A stretch of DNA of 40,448 nt from an uncultured Erysipelotrichaceae bacterium (GCA_944325935.1 CALVCF010000060.1:1-40448), one strand, 5' to 3'; shown: positions 1 through 8,276, numbered from the stretch's first letter. The notes: generated by a model not told the origin, from the letters alone. Made by a program: numbers and translations.

Positions 1-1607
1 ATACGGGAGTAGCGCTATATGCATCGATCTTTTCTTTTATTATTGCAGTCATTAATTTCTTTGCGATCTATACCTTTGCCAATCAACTGATGTGGGGCTT
101 AGTCGAATCCGTGCTCTTAACATGGCTTATTACGATCGTGCTGACTTTTATGAGCTTCAATATGATTACCGATGTTCATGATATAGGAAAAAGCAATCTT
201 TTTATAGGCATTGCCTTTGTTGATATTCTTATATTCGCACTCTTGGAGTATTTGTTGGGATTGTTTTTATACAGTCATGCCTTCTCGATGTTTTTGGTGA
301 GTATCATAGTTTGCGTGCCATTTTACTGGATCTTAGTTAGCCAAATAATTGCTGATAAAGGAAAAAGACAGATCTATTTTGATATCAAAAGTAAAATGGA
401 AGACAATTATCTGCAACTTTTTCTATTTATTTGTCTATCATGTGTTGCGATATTGCTGACAAGATGGAACGATATTGAGATCATGAGCATTATCGATATC
501 AGTGTCCTGGTCTCTTTGTCGATCGTCTTTTTATCAAGCTCTTTGATAAAAGTGATCCACCAAAAGATCCAGACCAATCTAGAAGATAATGCCAAGCTCA
601 ACAGTAACAATCAGGAACTTCTTAAACAATATCCCCTCGAAAATGTTTTAAAGGTCAATAATAGTCAAAAGGTCGCTATTAGTATTCTGTACTTAAAGGG
701 TGAGAATGAAAAATGGAAGTTTAAGATCGATGATCATGAGGATAAGTATTATGATTTGCCCGAACAGATCAAAACATATTCCAAGGAATTATTCACTTCA
801 CACGAATCTTCTAATGTCTATAATAGCTTGATGATCCGTTTGGATGATGTTGTTATAGACAAGGGCGAAGTGAGACTGACAACCTCAAGGACTTTTTATT
901 ATGATCTATTAGTCACAAACCGGGCTTGTGACTATCGCTTAAGCAATGATAAAAGTGTCAGGGAGATCTATGAGCCAGGACCTTATCTTCGCTATTTGAA
1001 GGAATCAAAACTTTCGAATCATTTAGGTTTTAACGGGTTGATCGTTACTAAGGATAACTACATTCCTTTAATACTTAGAAGCGAAAACGTCTCCATTGGG
1101 AAAAGAAAACTCAGTCCCAGTATTGCGGCTTCTTTAAAAGTGAAATATGCAGTTGATGATCATGACCATAAGTTTAAAGAAAACTTATTGGCTAATGCTA
1201 TCATACGAGAAATCGGTGATGAACTAAACCTTGGATCTGACAAGGAGGAAGTTTTAAAAGTATTAGGTTTGAGCGAAGAAGATGTATTAGATGGTATCTT
1301 TTGTTTCTATCGCGATCTTGAAGAGTGCGGTAAACCGCAATTCTTGTTTTGTCTAAATACCGGCATCACAAAAAAAGACCTAGAAGATCATTTCTATGCC
1401 AAAGGTAGCAGCCAAAAACAGGAAACAAAAGAGATGAAAAAAGATGGAAAAGAGATCGTTTTTATTAATACCAATGATCTAAATCACATTAAGATCGATG
1501 TATCTAAGGAGTGTTCCATTACGATCAACAACAAAGAATATCGCATGGATGTCTCGGCAATGGGATCGTTATGCCTGTGCGTGGAGACAATAGAGAATAA
1601 ATTGTGA
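1..1607 (+). CDS. Multi-pass membrane protein with C-terminal degenerate NUDIX-like domain (5' end outside window)
   Basis: The reading frame is open to the left edge with no stop before the first ATG at 90. The 28 codons upstream read as another hydrophobic segment, so the true start probably lies outside the window. Counted from the ATG at 90, about five further hydrophobic segments fill residues 1-165, followed by a soluble domain of about 340 residues. That domain contains SNHLGFNGLIVT, LSPSIAASLK and then IIREIGDELNLG, which resembles a NUDIX box (REUxEExGU) with E-to-D and G-to-N changes. It could therefore bind nucleotides without hydrolysing them. Membrane plus NUDIX architecture is known for SMODS-associated NUDIX (Cap16-type) effectors of CBASS, where a cyclic nucleotide triggers membrane damage. 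The nucleotidyltransferase partner would have to lie left of the window. Membrane location is well supported; the CBASS role is inference. Confidence 0.55.
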   Translation, partial: TGVALYASIFSFIIAVINFFAIYTFANQLMWGLVESVLLTWLITIVLTFMSFNMITDVHDIGKSNLFIGIAFVDILIFALLEYLLGLFLYSHAFSMFLVSIIVCVPFYWILVSQIIADKGKRQIYFDIKSKMEDNYLQLFLFICLSCVAILLTRWNDIEIMSIIDISVLVSLSIVFLSSSLIKVIHQKIQTNLEDNAKLNSNNQELLKQYPLENVLKVNNSQKVAISILYLKGENEKWKFKIDDHEDKYYDLPEQIKTYSKELFTSHESSNVYNSLMIRLDDVVIDKGEVRLTTSRTFYYDLLVTNRACDYRLSNDKSVREIYEPGPYLRYLKESKLSNHLGFNGLIVTKDNYIPLILRSENVSIGKRKLSPSIAASLKVKYAVDDHDHKFKENLLANAIIREIGDELNLGSDKEEVLKVLGLSEEDVLDGIFCFYRDLEECGKPQFLFCLNTGITKKDLEDHFYAKGSSQKQETKEMKKDGKEIVFINTNDLNHIKIDVSKECSITINNKEYRMDVSAMGSLCLCVETIENKL

Positions 1608-1718
1608 AATAATGTTTTGAATAGTATAGGCAAGCGAATAGATAACCTCAATAACGCGAATGAAACATAAATTATAAAATCAAACTCTAATTTCGTATAT
1701 GATTTTGTGGCTGCTGTT

Positions 1719-2713
1719 TTAATCAATATAGGGTCTAATTCCCCGCCGCTTGCGAAGCAAGTGAGATAGACATTGTAGTAGTTCTGTCTCATGGCTCTGC
1801 GCCGGTAGTTTATTTTTTTGTTCCCAATAAATATCATATACACAACATTCCTTGTGTGCTAAAAGTTCAATAGCCCACAATGGTAAATTCAACAGCCAAT
1901 CTTCTTCCTTATAGTCTGCCATGGATATCCGGATCGATAGCTGAGACCGGAACTTATCTCGGAATACTTTCAAACTCTTGGCTTGGTGATTAACCTCAGC
2001 TTTGACCTCGACTGGAATTATATCTTTGCCATTATCGATGGCAAAATCCACTTCTGCGGTTCCACGATCTGCAGTCCAATAGTAGATGTCCAATCCTTTG
2101 ATCGCTTTTAATCGCTGCAGGACATATTGCTTTGTCAATGCGCCCTTAAACTCTTTGAACAAGCCATTCCCATCTAGCAACACATCCTGCCGGAGTCCAA
2201 CCATACAAGACAAGAGACCCACATCCAGCAAAAACAGCTTGGACGCTTTTTGATCTTCGTATGCTTTTAGTGGCAAGCTGGGCCAGGATGTTGTTCCAAA
2301 GCATCCGAATACGGGGCATAGTCTTGTTAGGCGCGTGTTTGGAAAAATCCTGCTCGTAAGCAGTCAGAATTCGCTGTTGAATTTCTCGCACCTCGTTGAA
2401 GTCATGATTGTTCACAAAAGATTGGACAACTTCCGGCATGCCGCCCACATAGTAGTACTGCTTCAAAAGATTGGAATAATCCCGCTTGAACATGGTAGCC
2501 ATATCAAAATCGCGCTGGTTCAAAAGCTCTACATAAATTGCGCATTCGTTCGTTGTTGTCAAAGTTGATATAAACAACAGATTCATATTCAGCGGCGCCG
2601 AACGCCTTCATGAGCCAAGTTTTTTCCACCTGACGGGTTCCGCGGATAACTAGCGGCTAGCGATGTTTTTTAGCCCTCCATTTTTGAAGCTGCTCCATGA
2701 CAGCTCGATACAT
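1719..2713 (-). pseudogene. Decayed AAA_14/DUF4143 ATPase
   Basis: Pieces of one ATPase of the AAA_14 plus DUF4143 type can be followed on the minus strand. From 2713 the N-terminus reads MYRAVMEQLQKW, then meets an in-frame TAG, then GTRQVEKTW, a Walker A whose central Gly has become Glu, then VVYINFDNNERM. The Walker B region is deleted. The reading then resumes near 2510 with YYYVGGMPEVV and a helical stretch to about 2290. A second deletion plus a frame change leads to PLKAYEDQKASKLFLLDVGL and the nuclease-fold core AEVDFAIDNG...IPVEVKA. With a stop, a broken Walker A, two deletions and a frameshift it cannot make a working ATPase. The last 40 or so codons run into the dispersed repeat. 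Confidence 0.85.
1730..1813 (-). repeat. Dispersed repeat, copy A
   Basis: Read on the minus strand, this stretch matches 7975-8093 on the plus strand. Shared blocks include GCAGAGC, TGAGACAG, ACTACTAC, ACTTGCTTCG and CAAGCGGCGGGGAATTAGAC. It contains a small stem, CTTGC-TTC-GCAAG. Copy B carries about 30 extra bases in the middle. The type of element is unknown; it may be an end of an insertion sequence or a small non-autonomous element. It abuts the broken ATPase gene. Confidence 0.5.
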
Positions 2714-2952
2714 TCTATCAACCCTTAAAAATCCTAACTGTGTTATACCACATATCTTAAAAAAATCAAACGACTTTAAGGTAATAAACACATTTTATAA
2801 AGCGACTAATGGGTAGGCGGATCAAGTTCTTTAAAGAATTATTAATAATCAAATCCAATAAAAGAAGTTTAGTATATAAATTAAATCATGTCTTTACAAA
2901 AGAATAGCTAATATAAGCGCGAGAAGTAATTAAAAATAGTAACGATAGATAT

Positions 2953-3013
2953 AAAATCCCGAAATCGAGATTAAATTAATAAAGTTATATAAAAATACCG
3001 AAATCGGGATTTT
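2953..3013. promoter_or_regulatory. Paired palindromes upstream of ATPase gene (operator candidate)
   Basis: Two 22-bp imperfect palindromes occupy 2953-2974 and 2992-3013. The consensus arms are AAAATCCCGA and TCGGGATTTT separated by AA. The first copy has its mismatches in the right arm, the second has one in the left arm. Start-to-start spacing is 39 bp. The second copy ends one base before the -35 hexamer, the usual position of a repressor or activator site. The binding protein is unknown. Confidence 0.6.
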
Positions 3014-3014
3014 A

Positions 3015-3043
3015 TTGATTATTCTTCTAGGTTTTGCTATATT
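3015..3043 (+). promoter_or_regulatory. Sigma-A-type promoter of the ATPase gene at 3063
   Basis: TTGATT at 3015-3020 and TATATT at 3038-3043 are separated by 17 bp. A Shine-Dalgarno sequence, GAGGTG (3050-3055), lies 7 nt before the ATG. Confidence 0.6.
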
Positions 3044-3062
3044 TTAGTTGAGGTGAACGGCT

Positions 3063-4283
3063 ATGGTAATACGTAAAGCTTATTTAGAAAAACTTATCTC
3101 ATGGAAAGATCAGGACATCATCAAAGTCATTACCGGAATCAGGCGATGTGGAAAATCAACATTATTGAAACAGTTTCAAAATTATTTAAATACTAATGGA
3201 GTGACTAAGGAACAGATTATCTCAATCAATTTTGAAGATTTAGCATTTGAAGATCTATTAGATTACAGATCTTTATATCAATATGTAAAAAGCCATCTTC
3301 TGCCAGACCAAAAAATGTATGTTTTTTTAGACGAAATTCAAAAGGTTGCCAGTTTTGAAAAAGCAGTTGATAGTTTATATATCCAAAAAAATGTTGATAT
3401 TTATATCACTGGTTCAAATGCATATATGCTTTCTTCTGATTTATCTACTCTTTTATCAGGCCGTTATATTGAAATTTCGATGCTCCCTTTATCCTTTAAA
3501 GAAGTTTATGAAGAAAAGGGAGGAGATAAAGAAGAAACTTTTAGGCAATATCTAAAATACGGAGGTTTCCCTTATTTGAAAACTGTATCATTGGATGAGG
3601 AACAAATTAATACGTATTTAGAAGGTATTTATAATACAGTCATCATAAAAGATATAGAGGAAAGAGAAAACAGGAAAAATCAGGATCCAAACAAAAGAAG
3701 AATTACGGATATTGTCCTTTTAAAGTCGATCGCCAGGTATCTGGCAAGTACCATCGGCAGCATCGTCTCCGTCAAAAATGTGACTGGATACCTGACTTCA
3801 AGCGGCAGGAAAGTATCGCCATCGACCGTAGATGATTATATGGAAGCTTTGCATGAAGCATTTATCTTCTACCCCGTGGAGCGTTTTGATATATCAGGGA
3901 AAAAGGTTCTAAAAACATTGAATAAATGGTATATCGTCGACCTTGCGCTAAGAGACTACATGGTTCCCAAGAAAACATATGATCTAGGTTTTTCATTAGA
4001 AAATATCGTCTATTTCGAATTGATTCGCAGAGGATATCGCGTAAGTATAGGTAAATTAGGATCGGCAGAAGTTGATTTTGTTGCTCAAAAGAAGGGCGAG
4101 ATAATCTATTATCAGGTATCAGCAAGTATGATTGATCAGACAACATTTGAAAGAGAGTTAGCTCCATTGAGATCTATTAAAGACAACTATAAAAAAATAG
4201 TTTTGACGCTGGATAAATTTAGTCAAGGAAATTATGAGGGAATCGAAGTAGTTAATGTGATCGATTGGCTCTTAGAGGAATGA
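3063..4283 (+). CDS. AAA_14/DUF4143 ATP-binding protein, intact copy 1
   Basis: The protein has 406 residues, the usual size for this family. Walker A is GIRRCGKST (residues 25-33) and Walker B is VFLDEIQ (87-93). A sensor-like ITGSNAYML follows. A winged-helix-like middle (around VSPSTVDDYMEAL) leads to the C-terminal DUF4143 nuclease-fold region, with LENIVYFELIRRGY and AEVDFVAQKKGEIIYYQVS. The acidic D is present, but the usual ExK is Q-V-S, so nuclease activity is doubtful. The function of the family is not established; members are often in accessory DNA. This copy groups with the IRR-C-GKS subtype and differs clearly from the RQIGKT subtype at 4457 and 13410. It has its own promoter, ribosome site and operator-like palindromes and is transcribed alone. 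Confidence 0.9.
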   Translation: MVIRKAYLEKLISWKDQDIIKVITGIRRCGKSTLLKQFQNYLNTNGVTKEQIISINFEDLAFEDLLDYRSLYQYVKSHLLPDQKMYVFLDEIQKVASFEKAVDSLYIQKNVDIYITGSNAYMLSSDLSTLLSGRYIEISMLPLSFKEVYEEKGGDKEETFRQYLKYGGFPYLKTVSLDEEQINTYLEGIYNTVIIKDIEERENRKNQDPNKRRITDIVLLKSIARYLASTIGSIVSVKNVTGYLTSSGRKVSPSTVDDYMEALHEAFIFYPVERFDISGKKVLKTLNKWYIVDLALRDYMVPKKTYDLGFSLENIVYFELIRRGYRVSIGKLGSAEVDFVAQKKGEIIYYQVSASMIDQTTFERELAPLRSIKDNYKKIVLTLDKFSQGNYEGIEVVNVIDWLLEE

Positions 4284-4391
4284 GATGGCAAGTGATAAAG
4301 ATCATGTCAAATTATATTTATACCGCACCTTTCTATTCAAAAACAGTCTTGGATAATAAAAGTTAAGCTAAAAATATGTAATTAGTATTAA

Positions 4392-4444
4392 AAACTCCCC
4401 ATAAAAATCTGCATAGTTTTATTGAAACTCCCCATAAAAATCTG
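4392..4444 (+). promoter_or_regulatory. Two exact 20-bp direct repeats over a promoter
   Basis: AAACTCCCCATAAAAATCTG occurs at 4392-4411 and again, identical, at 4425-4444. Start-to-start spacing is 33 bp, close to three helical turns. The second copy directly abuts the -10 hexamer TAATAT (4445-4450), so a bound protein would cover the -35 region. This is a strong operator candidate for the ATPase gene at 4457. Confidence 0.7.
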
Positions 4445-4450
4445 TAATAT
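4445..4450 (+). promoter_or_regulatory. -10 element 6 nt before the ATG (leaderless start predicted)
   Basis: TAATAT is followed by six bases and then the ATG at 4457. Transcription normally starts about 7 nt after the -10 hexamer, which puts the first base of the mRNA on the start codon. No Shine-Dalgarno sequence is visible before the ATG, in agreement with a leaderless mRNA. Confidence 0.5.
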
Positions 4451-4456
4451 ATTTAT

Positions 4457-5803
4457 ATGGGAATACTATTTAAAAGAAAGATCGAAAATGAATTTATTCG
4501 CTGGAAAGAATCGCTAAAGATCAAGAAACGTGCCTTGGTTGTCAAAGGTCTAAGGCAGATTGGCAAGACGACATCGGTATTAGAATTTGCGCAAGCTAAT
4601 TACGAAAATGTTGTCTATATTAATTTTGTCGATCAAAAATCAGTCAAAGAAGTGTTTGACAATGACTTTGTTGTGGATAATTTGATTAGGGATCTATCAG
4701 CTATTCTGCCAGATAGTCGGTTTATTGAAAACAGGACTGTTATTATTTTTGATGAGATCCAAGAGTGCACTAATGCCAGATCTTCTATCAAAGCCTTCAT
4801 GTTGGATGGGCGCTTTGATATTATTGCTACCGGCTCCTTGCTAGGATTAAGAGGCTACAACAAGAAAGATTCAAGAGGTGTACCCGTAGGTTTTGAAACC
4901 ACGGTAAATATGTACCCTATGGATTTTGAAGAATATCTTTGGGCCAAAGGCATTGAGAACCGAACTATAGAATATCTTAAAGATTGTTTTAAAACTAAAC
5001 AGAAAGTATCTGAAATAGTAAATAAAACGATGCTTGGATATTTCAAAGAATATCTTTGTGTTGGTGGTATGCCGGATGCCGTAAATACTTTTTTAGCGAC
5101 ACATGATATGAATCAAGTACGCCAGGTTCAAAGGGACATACTAGAGAATTACCATGATTATTTTGGAAAGCATCTCAATAAAGACGAAAAAGATGTCAAA
5201 AATAAGACTGAGGCTATAAAAATAACGGAAGTTTATAATTCTATTCCCCGCCAATTAGCTAAAGAAAACAAAAAATTTATGTACAGAGAAATAAATGCGA
5301 AAGCAACCGCTAGAGAGTATCGAAACGCAATAACCTGGCTTGAGGAATTTGGCTTAATTGATCTTTGTTACAACCTGAATGTGATGGAAATGCCATTAGA
5401 AGGAAATAAAATAGATAATATTTTCAAAGTATATGTTGCGGATACCGGACTTTTTGTAGCAATGTTAGAAAAGGGAGCAGCTTATAATATTTTAAATGGT
5501 GATATGTTCGCCTATAAAGGAGCAATCTTTGAAAATGTGATCGCCGATGCCTTTTCTAAACTCGGTAAAAAACTATATTACTTTAGTAAGAATTTGGAAA
5601 TCGATTTTGTTACAATGTACGACCAAGAAGTTACAGCCATTGAAGTAAAGGCTACTAATGGCAATTCAAAGTCCCTCAGATCAATTCTTGGAAACTATGA
5701 GAAATATCATGTCAAAGGTAATTTTAAACTGATCGACGGGAATATTGGCAGTAAGAACGGCATTAATACCATCCCTCTTTACATGGCATTCTTAATAGAA
5801 TAA
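4457..5803 (+). CDS. AAA_14/DUF4143 ATP-binding protein, intact copy 2
   Basis: The 448-residue protein has Walker A GLRQIGKTT (31-39), Walker B IIFDEIQE (about 95-102), and the family signatures IATGSLLG, YPMDFEEYLWAKG and VGGMPDAVNTF. The C-terminal DUF4143 region has YVADTGLF, then LEIDFVTMYDQEVTAIEVKA, which keeps the D...ExK pattern of the restriction-endonuclease-like fold. It resembles the gene at 13410 and the pseudogene at 1719-2713 far more than its neighbour at 3063. The start was chosen because a -10 box lies 6 nt upstream. The biological role of the family is unknown; they are suspected mobile or defence-associated ATPases. Confidence 0.9.
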   Translation: MGILFKRKIENEFIRWKESLKIKKRALVVKGLRQIGKTTSVLEFAQANYENVVYINFVDQKSVKEVFDNDFVVDNLIRDLSAILPDSRFIENRTVIIFDEIQECTNARSSIKAFMLDGRFDIIATGSLLGLRGYNKKDSRGVPVGFETTVNMYPMDFEEYLWAKGIENRTIEYLKDCFKTKQKVSEIVNKTMLGYFKEYLCVGGMPDAVNTFLATHDMNQVRQVQRDILENYHDYFGKHLNKDEKDVKNKTEAIKITEVYNSIPRQLAKENKKFMYREINAKATAREYRNAITWLEEFGLIDLCYNLNVMEMPLEGNKIDNIFKVYVADTGLFVAMLEKGAAYNILNGDMFAYKGAIFENVIADAFSKLGKKLYYFSKNLEIDFVTMYDQEVTAIEVKATNGNSKSLRSILGNYEKYHVKGNFKLIDGNIGSKNGINTIPLYMAFLIE

Positions 5804-5836
5804 TTAATAGATGTTCGAATAAATGCGAAAAGACAT

Positions 5837-6122
5837 ATGGATGATCAAGCAAATATCTTAGAACTAAAAAATCAGATCGAAGATCTTAAAAAAGAGAACC
5901 AATATTTGAGAAAACTTTTTAAGGAGCATAATATCTCTATAAACTATGACTCTCAGAATAAGGAAGTTCACAAAAGCTTAAAACAAGATAAAGCTCGTCT
6001 TTTCTTCAGCTATTTCTGAGGTAGGACAGATGTTTATGCCAAACGATCAGTAAATAAAATAACTGGTAAAGCTAGTTATTTCCCGCAATGTGATAACTTT
6101 TGGAAAAATGGATGTCATCGCA
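5837..6122 (+). pseudogene. Truncated duplicate of the primase/helicase 5' end
   Basis: This stretch aligns with 8207-8493 at about 90% identity by eye. It encodes 60 residues beginning MDDQANILELKN, a coiled-coil-like start, and ends where TGG (Trp) of the long copy is TGA. Homology continues past the stop (GRTDVYAKRSVNK) to 6122 and then ends abruptly. Its first codons are in frame, unlike the long copy, which has one extra A in the A-run. It lacks the catalytic primase and helicase domains, so it is either dead or makes only a 60-aa peptide. Its last 50 bases are read on the other strand as the tail of AbiEii. Confidence 0.8.
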
Positions 6123-7061
6123 TGGTTCTCTGGTTTTCCATATGGCCATGGGATGATTTTGAATTCTTTTTAATTCATCTCCGTCATAAAGCAGTTCAGG
6201 GATATATTTCCTTTGTTTAAACTGTTCAATGAACATGGATTCATTTTCGTCTAATACAAAGTGTATGTTAAAGAAATCATTAATGGCTTGTTTGGCTTCT
6301 GGCAATGAGAAAAATTCTTTGGCATTGATAACAGGCATCAAAAATCTTTTGATATTATTTTGTGTAATAGAATCTAAGTTGTCTAAGTTAAAATCAAACA
6401 AACCATCTTCGTTACTAATTGCTCTATAGAATACGGCACATCTTTTGATTTTTTTAATTTCTGCTTCATTAAAAATATCTGCATTTATCATGCGAAAGAA
6501 ATCATAAAGGTCTCTTGGTGTCGAGCGAGTCATTAGAGCTACGAGTTTGCTTCCAAATATCTCGATTGGATCGATCGTCCGAATTTCAACTTCGTTAATT
6601 AATCCATAGTTTCTTGTTTTTGCGATCACCGGTTCATAGATGTGGGCTCTTAACATATAGTTTATTTCTATTTTGATGTTATCGAGATTTCCTCCAGCAT
6701 TAGTGTAGGTTGCTTTAATGCTGTCAAGCGCATGATGTTCGCGTGTATCTTTATCAAGCTGATAACCGTTTTTTTCTAGGTAATCAATGAGTAATGATTT
6801 GATTTTTATTCTATCCTTTAACATACCATCTCTAGAAGAATTGTTCGTGTAATCTAAATCGATATCAACCGATAATCGTGGTAAATCAAATATTGTTAAA
6901 TTTATAGCTGTCCCGCCCTTTAAAGCTAAGTTTTCAAATAAAAATTTTTCAGAACGTATATAAGACAATATATCGACTAAGCGAACGACTTTTTCGTATG
7001 TATCTCTGACATAATGATATTGATCAGCTTCTTTTTGTAACTGTCTTTTATTAAAGTTCAT
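6072..7061 (-). CDS. abiEii: AbiEii/AbiGii-family nucleotidyltransferase toxin
   Basis: The 329-residue protein has the family core KGGTAINL (48-55) followed by RLSVDIDLDY (62-71), where D66 and D68 are the expected metal-binding acids. A second conserved block, FGSKLVALMTRSTPRDLYDFF, lies near the middle. AbiEii proteins are nucleotidyltransferases that act as toxins in the AbiE abortive-infection system and are neutralised by AbiEi. The start overlaps the end of the upstream AbiEi gene by 11 bp, so they are translationally coupled, and GGAAGTGATG precedes the ATG. The last 15 or so residues (DDIHFSKSYHIAGNN) are encoded by the antisense strand of the truncated primase copy. This suggests the original C-terminus was replaced when the segment landed here. 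Confidence 0.9.
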   Translation of the reverse strand: MNFNKRQLQKEADQYHYVRDTYEKVVRLVDILSYIRSEKFLFENLALKGGTAINLTIFDLPRLSVDIDLDYTNNSSRDGMLKDRIKIKSLLIDYLEKNGYQLDKDTREHHALDSIKATYTNAGGNLDNIKIEINYMLRAHIYEPVIAKTRNYGLINEVEIRTIDPIEIFGSKLVALMTRSTPRDLYDFFRMINADIFNEAEIKKIKRCAVFYRAISNEDGLFDFNLDNLDSITQNNIKRFLMPVINAKEFFSLPEAKQAINDFFNIHFVLDENESMFIEQFKQRKYIPELLYDGDELKRIQNHPMAIWKTREPCDDIHFSKSYHIAGNN

Positions 7062-7818
7062 TCACATCACTTCCTTTACTTAATATTGCCGAAATATAGC
7101 GAGGAACACAAATATTCCACTTTTTATCTAATCTTGTATTGGATGTCTTTTTGGAGGTATTCAGATAACATTTTGATGAACCGATCTTAGACTGAATGTA
7201 ATCAAGAAAAGCATCACTGATGCCAAGATTAGTTTGAAATGTTTCTAAAATATAACCTGTCCGCTGGTATAAAACTTTTTTGTCATAGAAGTGTAATATT
7301 TCTAACAGCTTATCTTCGCTTATATTGTGAATGTTATTAAATGCGCGATAGATTTCTTCTATACCGCCGGCTAAATCGATTCGATCAATACAATCGATCA
7401 TTGTTCTTTCGATGCCGGTGATTTTGACTCCATCATAATTTGATTCTATCTGCAGATCGCATTTGCTTTGAACAAAATGATAAGTAATATATTCAAATTC
7501 AAAATCATTCACTCTGTTATTTCCTGAATATACAAGCTCCCTAAATACCTGATTGTTTAAACCGCGGTATTCTAAAGCGGAATGATAGGATACATAATTG
7601 CTATTATCTAGTTTTGTAGCAATTGTATATTTATTGTAGAGTGGGCTGTTGTTTACGATGTCCATTGCAACATAATAATTGTGTTTCACTCTTTTGATAT
7701 ATCCTTTTTTTAGGGAACGCGATAAAAATGACTCAGCTGTTTTAGGGTTTTGAATCACTTTTTCAATATCTTTTTTTGTGAAGACGCCTAAATCCAAAAT
7801 CTCATCATAGTACTTCAT
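7051..7818 (-). CDS. abiEi: AbiEi-family antitoxin
   Basis: The protein has about 255 residues from the ATG at 7818; a TTG two codons upstream (7824) is an alternative. GGTAG precedes the ATG. The N-terminus looks like a winged helix typical of AbiEi: LGVFTKKDIEKVI, then SFLSRSLKKGYIKRVKHNYYV. The middle has the family block YVSYHSALEYRGL and then GIERTMIDCID. AbiEi binds its own promoter and represses the operon as well as neutralising AbiEii. The gene pair forms one operon in antitoxin-toxin order, as usual. Confidence 0.88.
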   Translation of the reverse strand: MKYYDEILDLGVFTKKDIEKVIQNPKTAESFLSRSLKKGYIKRVKHNYYVAMDIVNNSPLYNKYTIATKLDNSNYVSYHSALEYRGLNNQVFRELVYSGNNRVNDFEFEYITYHFVQSKCDLQIESNYDGVKITGIERTMIDCIDRIDLAGGIEEIYRAFNNIHNISEDKLLEILHFYDKKVLYQRTGYILETFQTNLGISDAFLDYIQSKIGSSKCYLNTSKKTSNTRLDKKWNICVPRYISAILSKGSDVNEL

Positions 7819-7925
7819 ATTCAACTACCTAGTTAAATATTAACATGAAACACTTTAAAAAGTAAGGCTATTATGCAAAAATCAAACTAAATTTATATCA
7901 AATTTAGGTTCGAAAATATCTTTAG

Positions 7926-7960
7926 GAAAGTACCAGTTATATAGAAATGTTTCAGTTGAA
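7926..7960 (+). repeat. 35-bp perfect direct repeat, left copy
   Basis: The 35 bases at 7926-7960 (beginning GAAAGTACCAG, ending TTTCAGTTGAA) recur exactly at 12801-12835 in the same orientation. Read on the minus strand, both copies fall in short open frames encoding STETFLYNWYF, followed here by PKDIFEPKFDINLV and a stop at 7882. The repeat could thus be the 3' end of a lost gene that served as an integration or recombination site. Confidence 0.75.
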
Positions 7961-7974
7961 ATATATGTCCAATC

Positions 7975-8093
7975 AATAAACTATCTCGGGGCAGAGCTCT
8001 GAGACAGGACTACTACGATGCCTGTCTTACTTGCTTCGTAAGCGGGGTATTCTAATCTAAGCTTCACGCTGCAAGCGGCGGGGAATTAGACCA
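7975..8093 (+). repeat. Dispersed repeat, copy B
   Basis: This is the plus-strand relative of 1730-1813. It carries the same blocks (GCAGAGC, TGAGACAG, ACTACTAC, ACTTGCTTCG) and ends with the shared CAAGCGGCGGGGAATTAGAC. Compared with copy A it has about 30 extra bases around GGGGTATTCTAATC. The region from 7819 to 8206 otherwise holds no gene. Confidence 0.5.
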
Positions 8094-8191
8094 TATGTTG
8101 GCTAAAAAAGATATCGATACATGAATAAACGAATTATGAAATGTCGATATATCAATTTTGCGAATAAAAAATTACCGGGCGCACCAATAAA

Positions 8192-8200
8192 TGTGATAAT
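8192..8200 (+). promoter_or_regulatory. Extended -10 promoter of the primase/helicase locus
   Basis: TGTGATAAT (8192-8200) is an extended -10 element. It is followed by six bases and the ATG at 8207, so a leaderless mRNA is predicted. No Shine-Dalgarno sequence precedes that ATG. Confidence 0.45.
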
Positions 8201-8206
8201 AAATAT

Positions 8207-8276
8207 ATGGATCATCAAGCAAATATCTTAGAACTAAAAAAAACAGATTAATGATCTGAGAAAAGAGAACCAATAT
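8207..8276 (+). other. Frameshifted 5' end of the primase/helicase gene (A8 run)
   Basis: The ATG at 8207 opens MDHQANILELKK and meets TAA after 13 codons because the A-run at 8236-8243 has one base too many compared with the in-frame duplicate at 5837. Removing one A joins it to the main frame as QINDLRKENQYLRK. This is either a loss-of-function frameshift bypassed by a downstream start, or a site of polymerase slippage. Confidence 0.65.

Larger units (their letters stand above)
2714..3062. other. AT-rich intergenic region with promoter and operator-like repeats
   Basis: No gene is visible. The first 240 bases are AT-rich without clear structure. From 2953 onwards the region holds two palindromic repeats and then a sigma-A-type promoter for the ATPase gene starting at 3063. 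Confidence 0.6.

Noticed and set aside
1484-1843. Minus-strand frame of 119 codons containing ASGGELDP
   Set aside because: It spans the end of the membrane-protein gene, the repeat and the pseudogene tail; the peptide is only the translation of the dispersed repeat.
7908-7925. GGTTCGAAA as a possible tRNA T-arm
   Set aside because: No acceptor, D or anticodon arm can be drawn around it.
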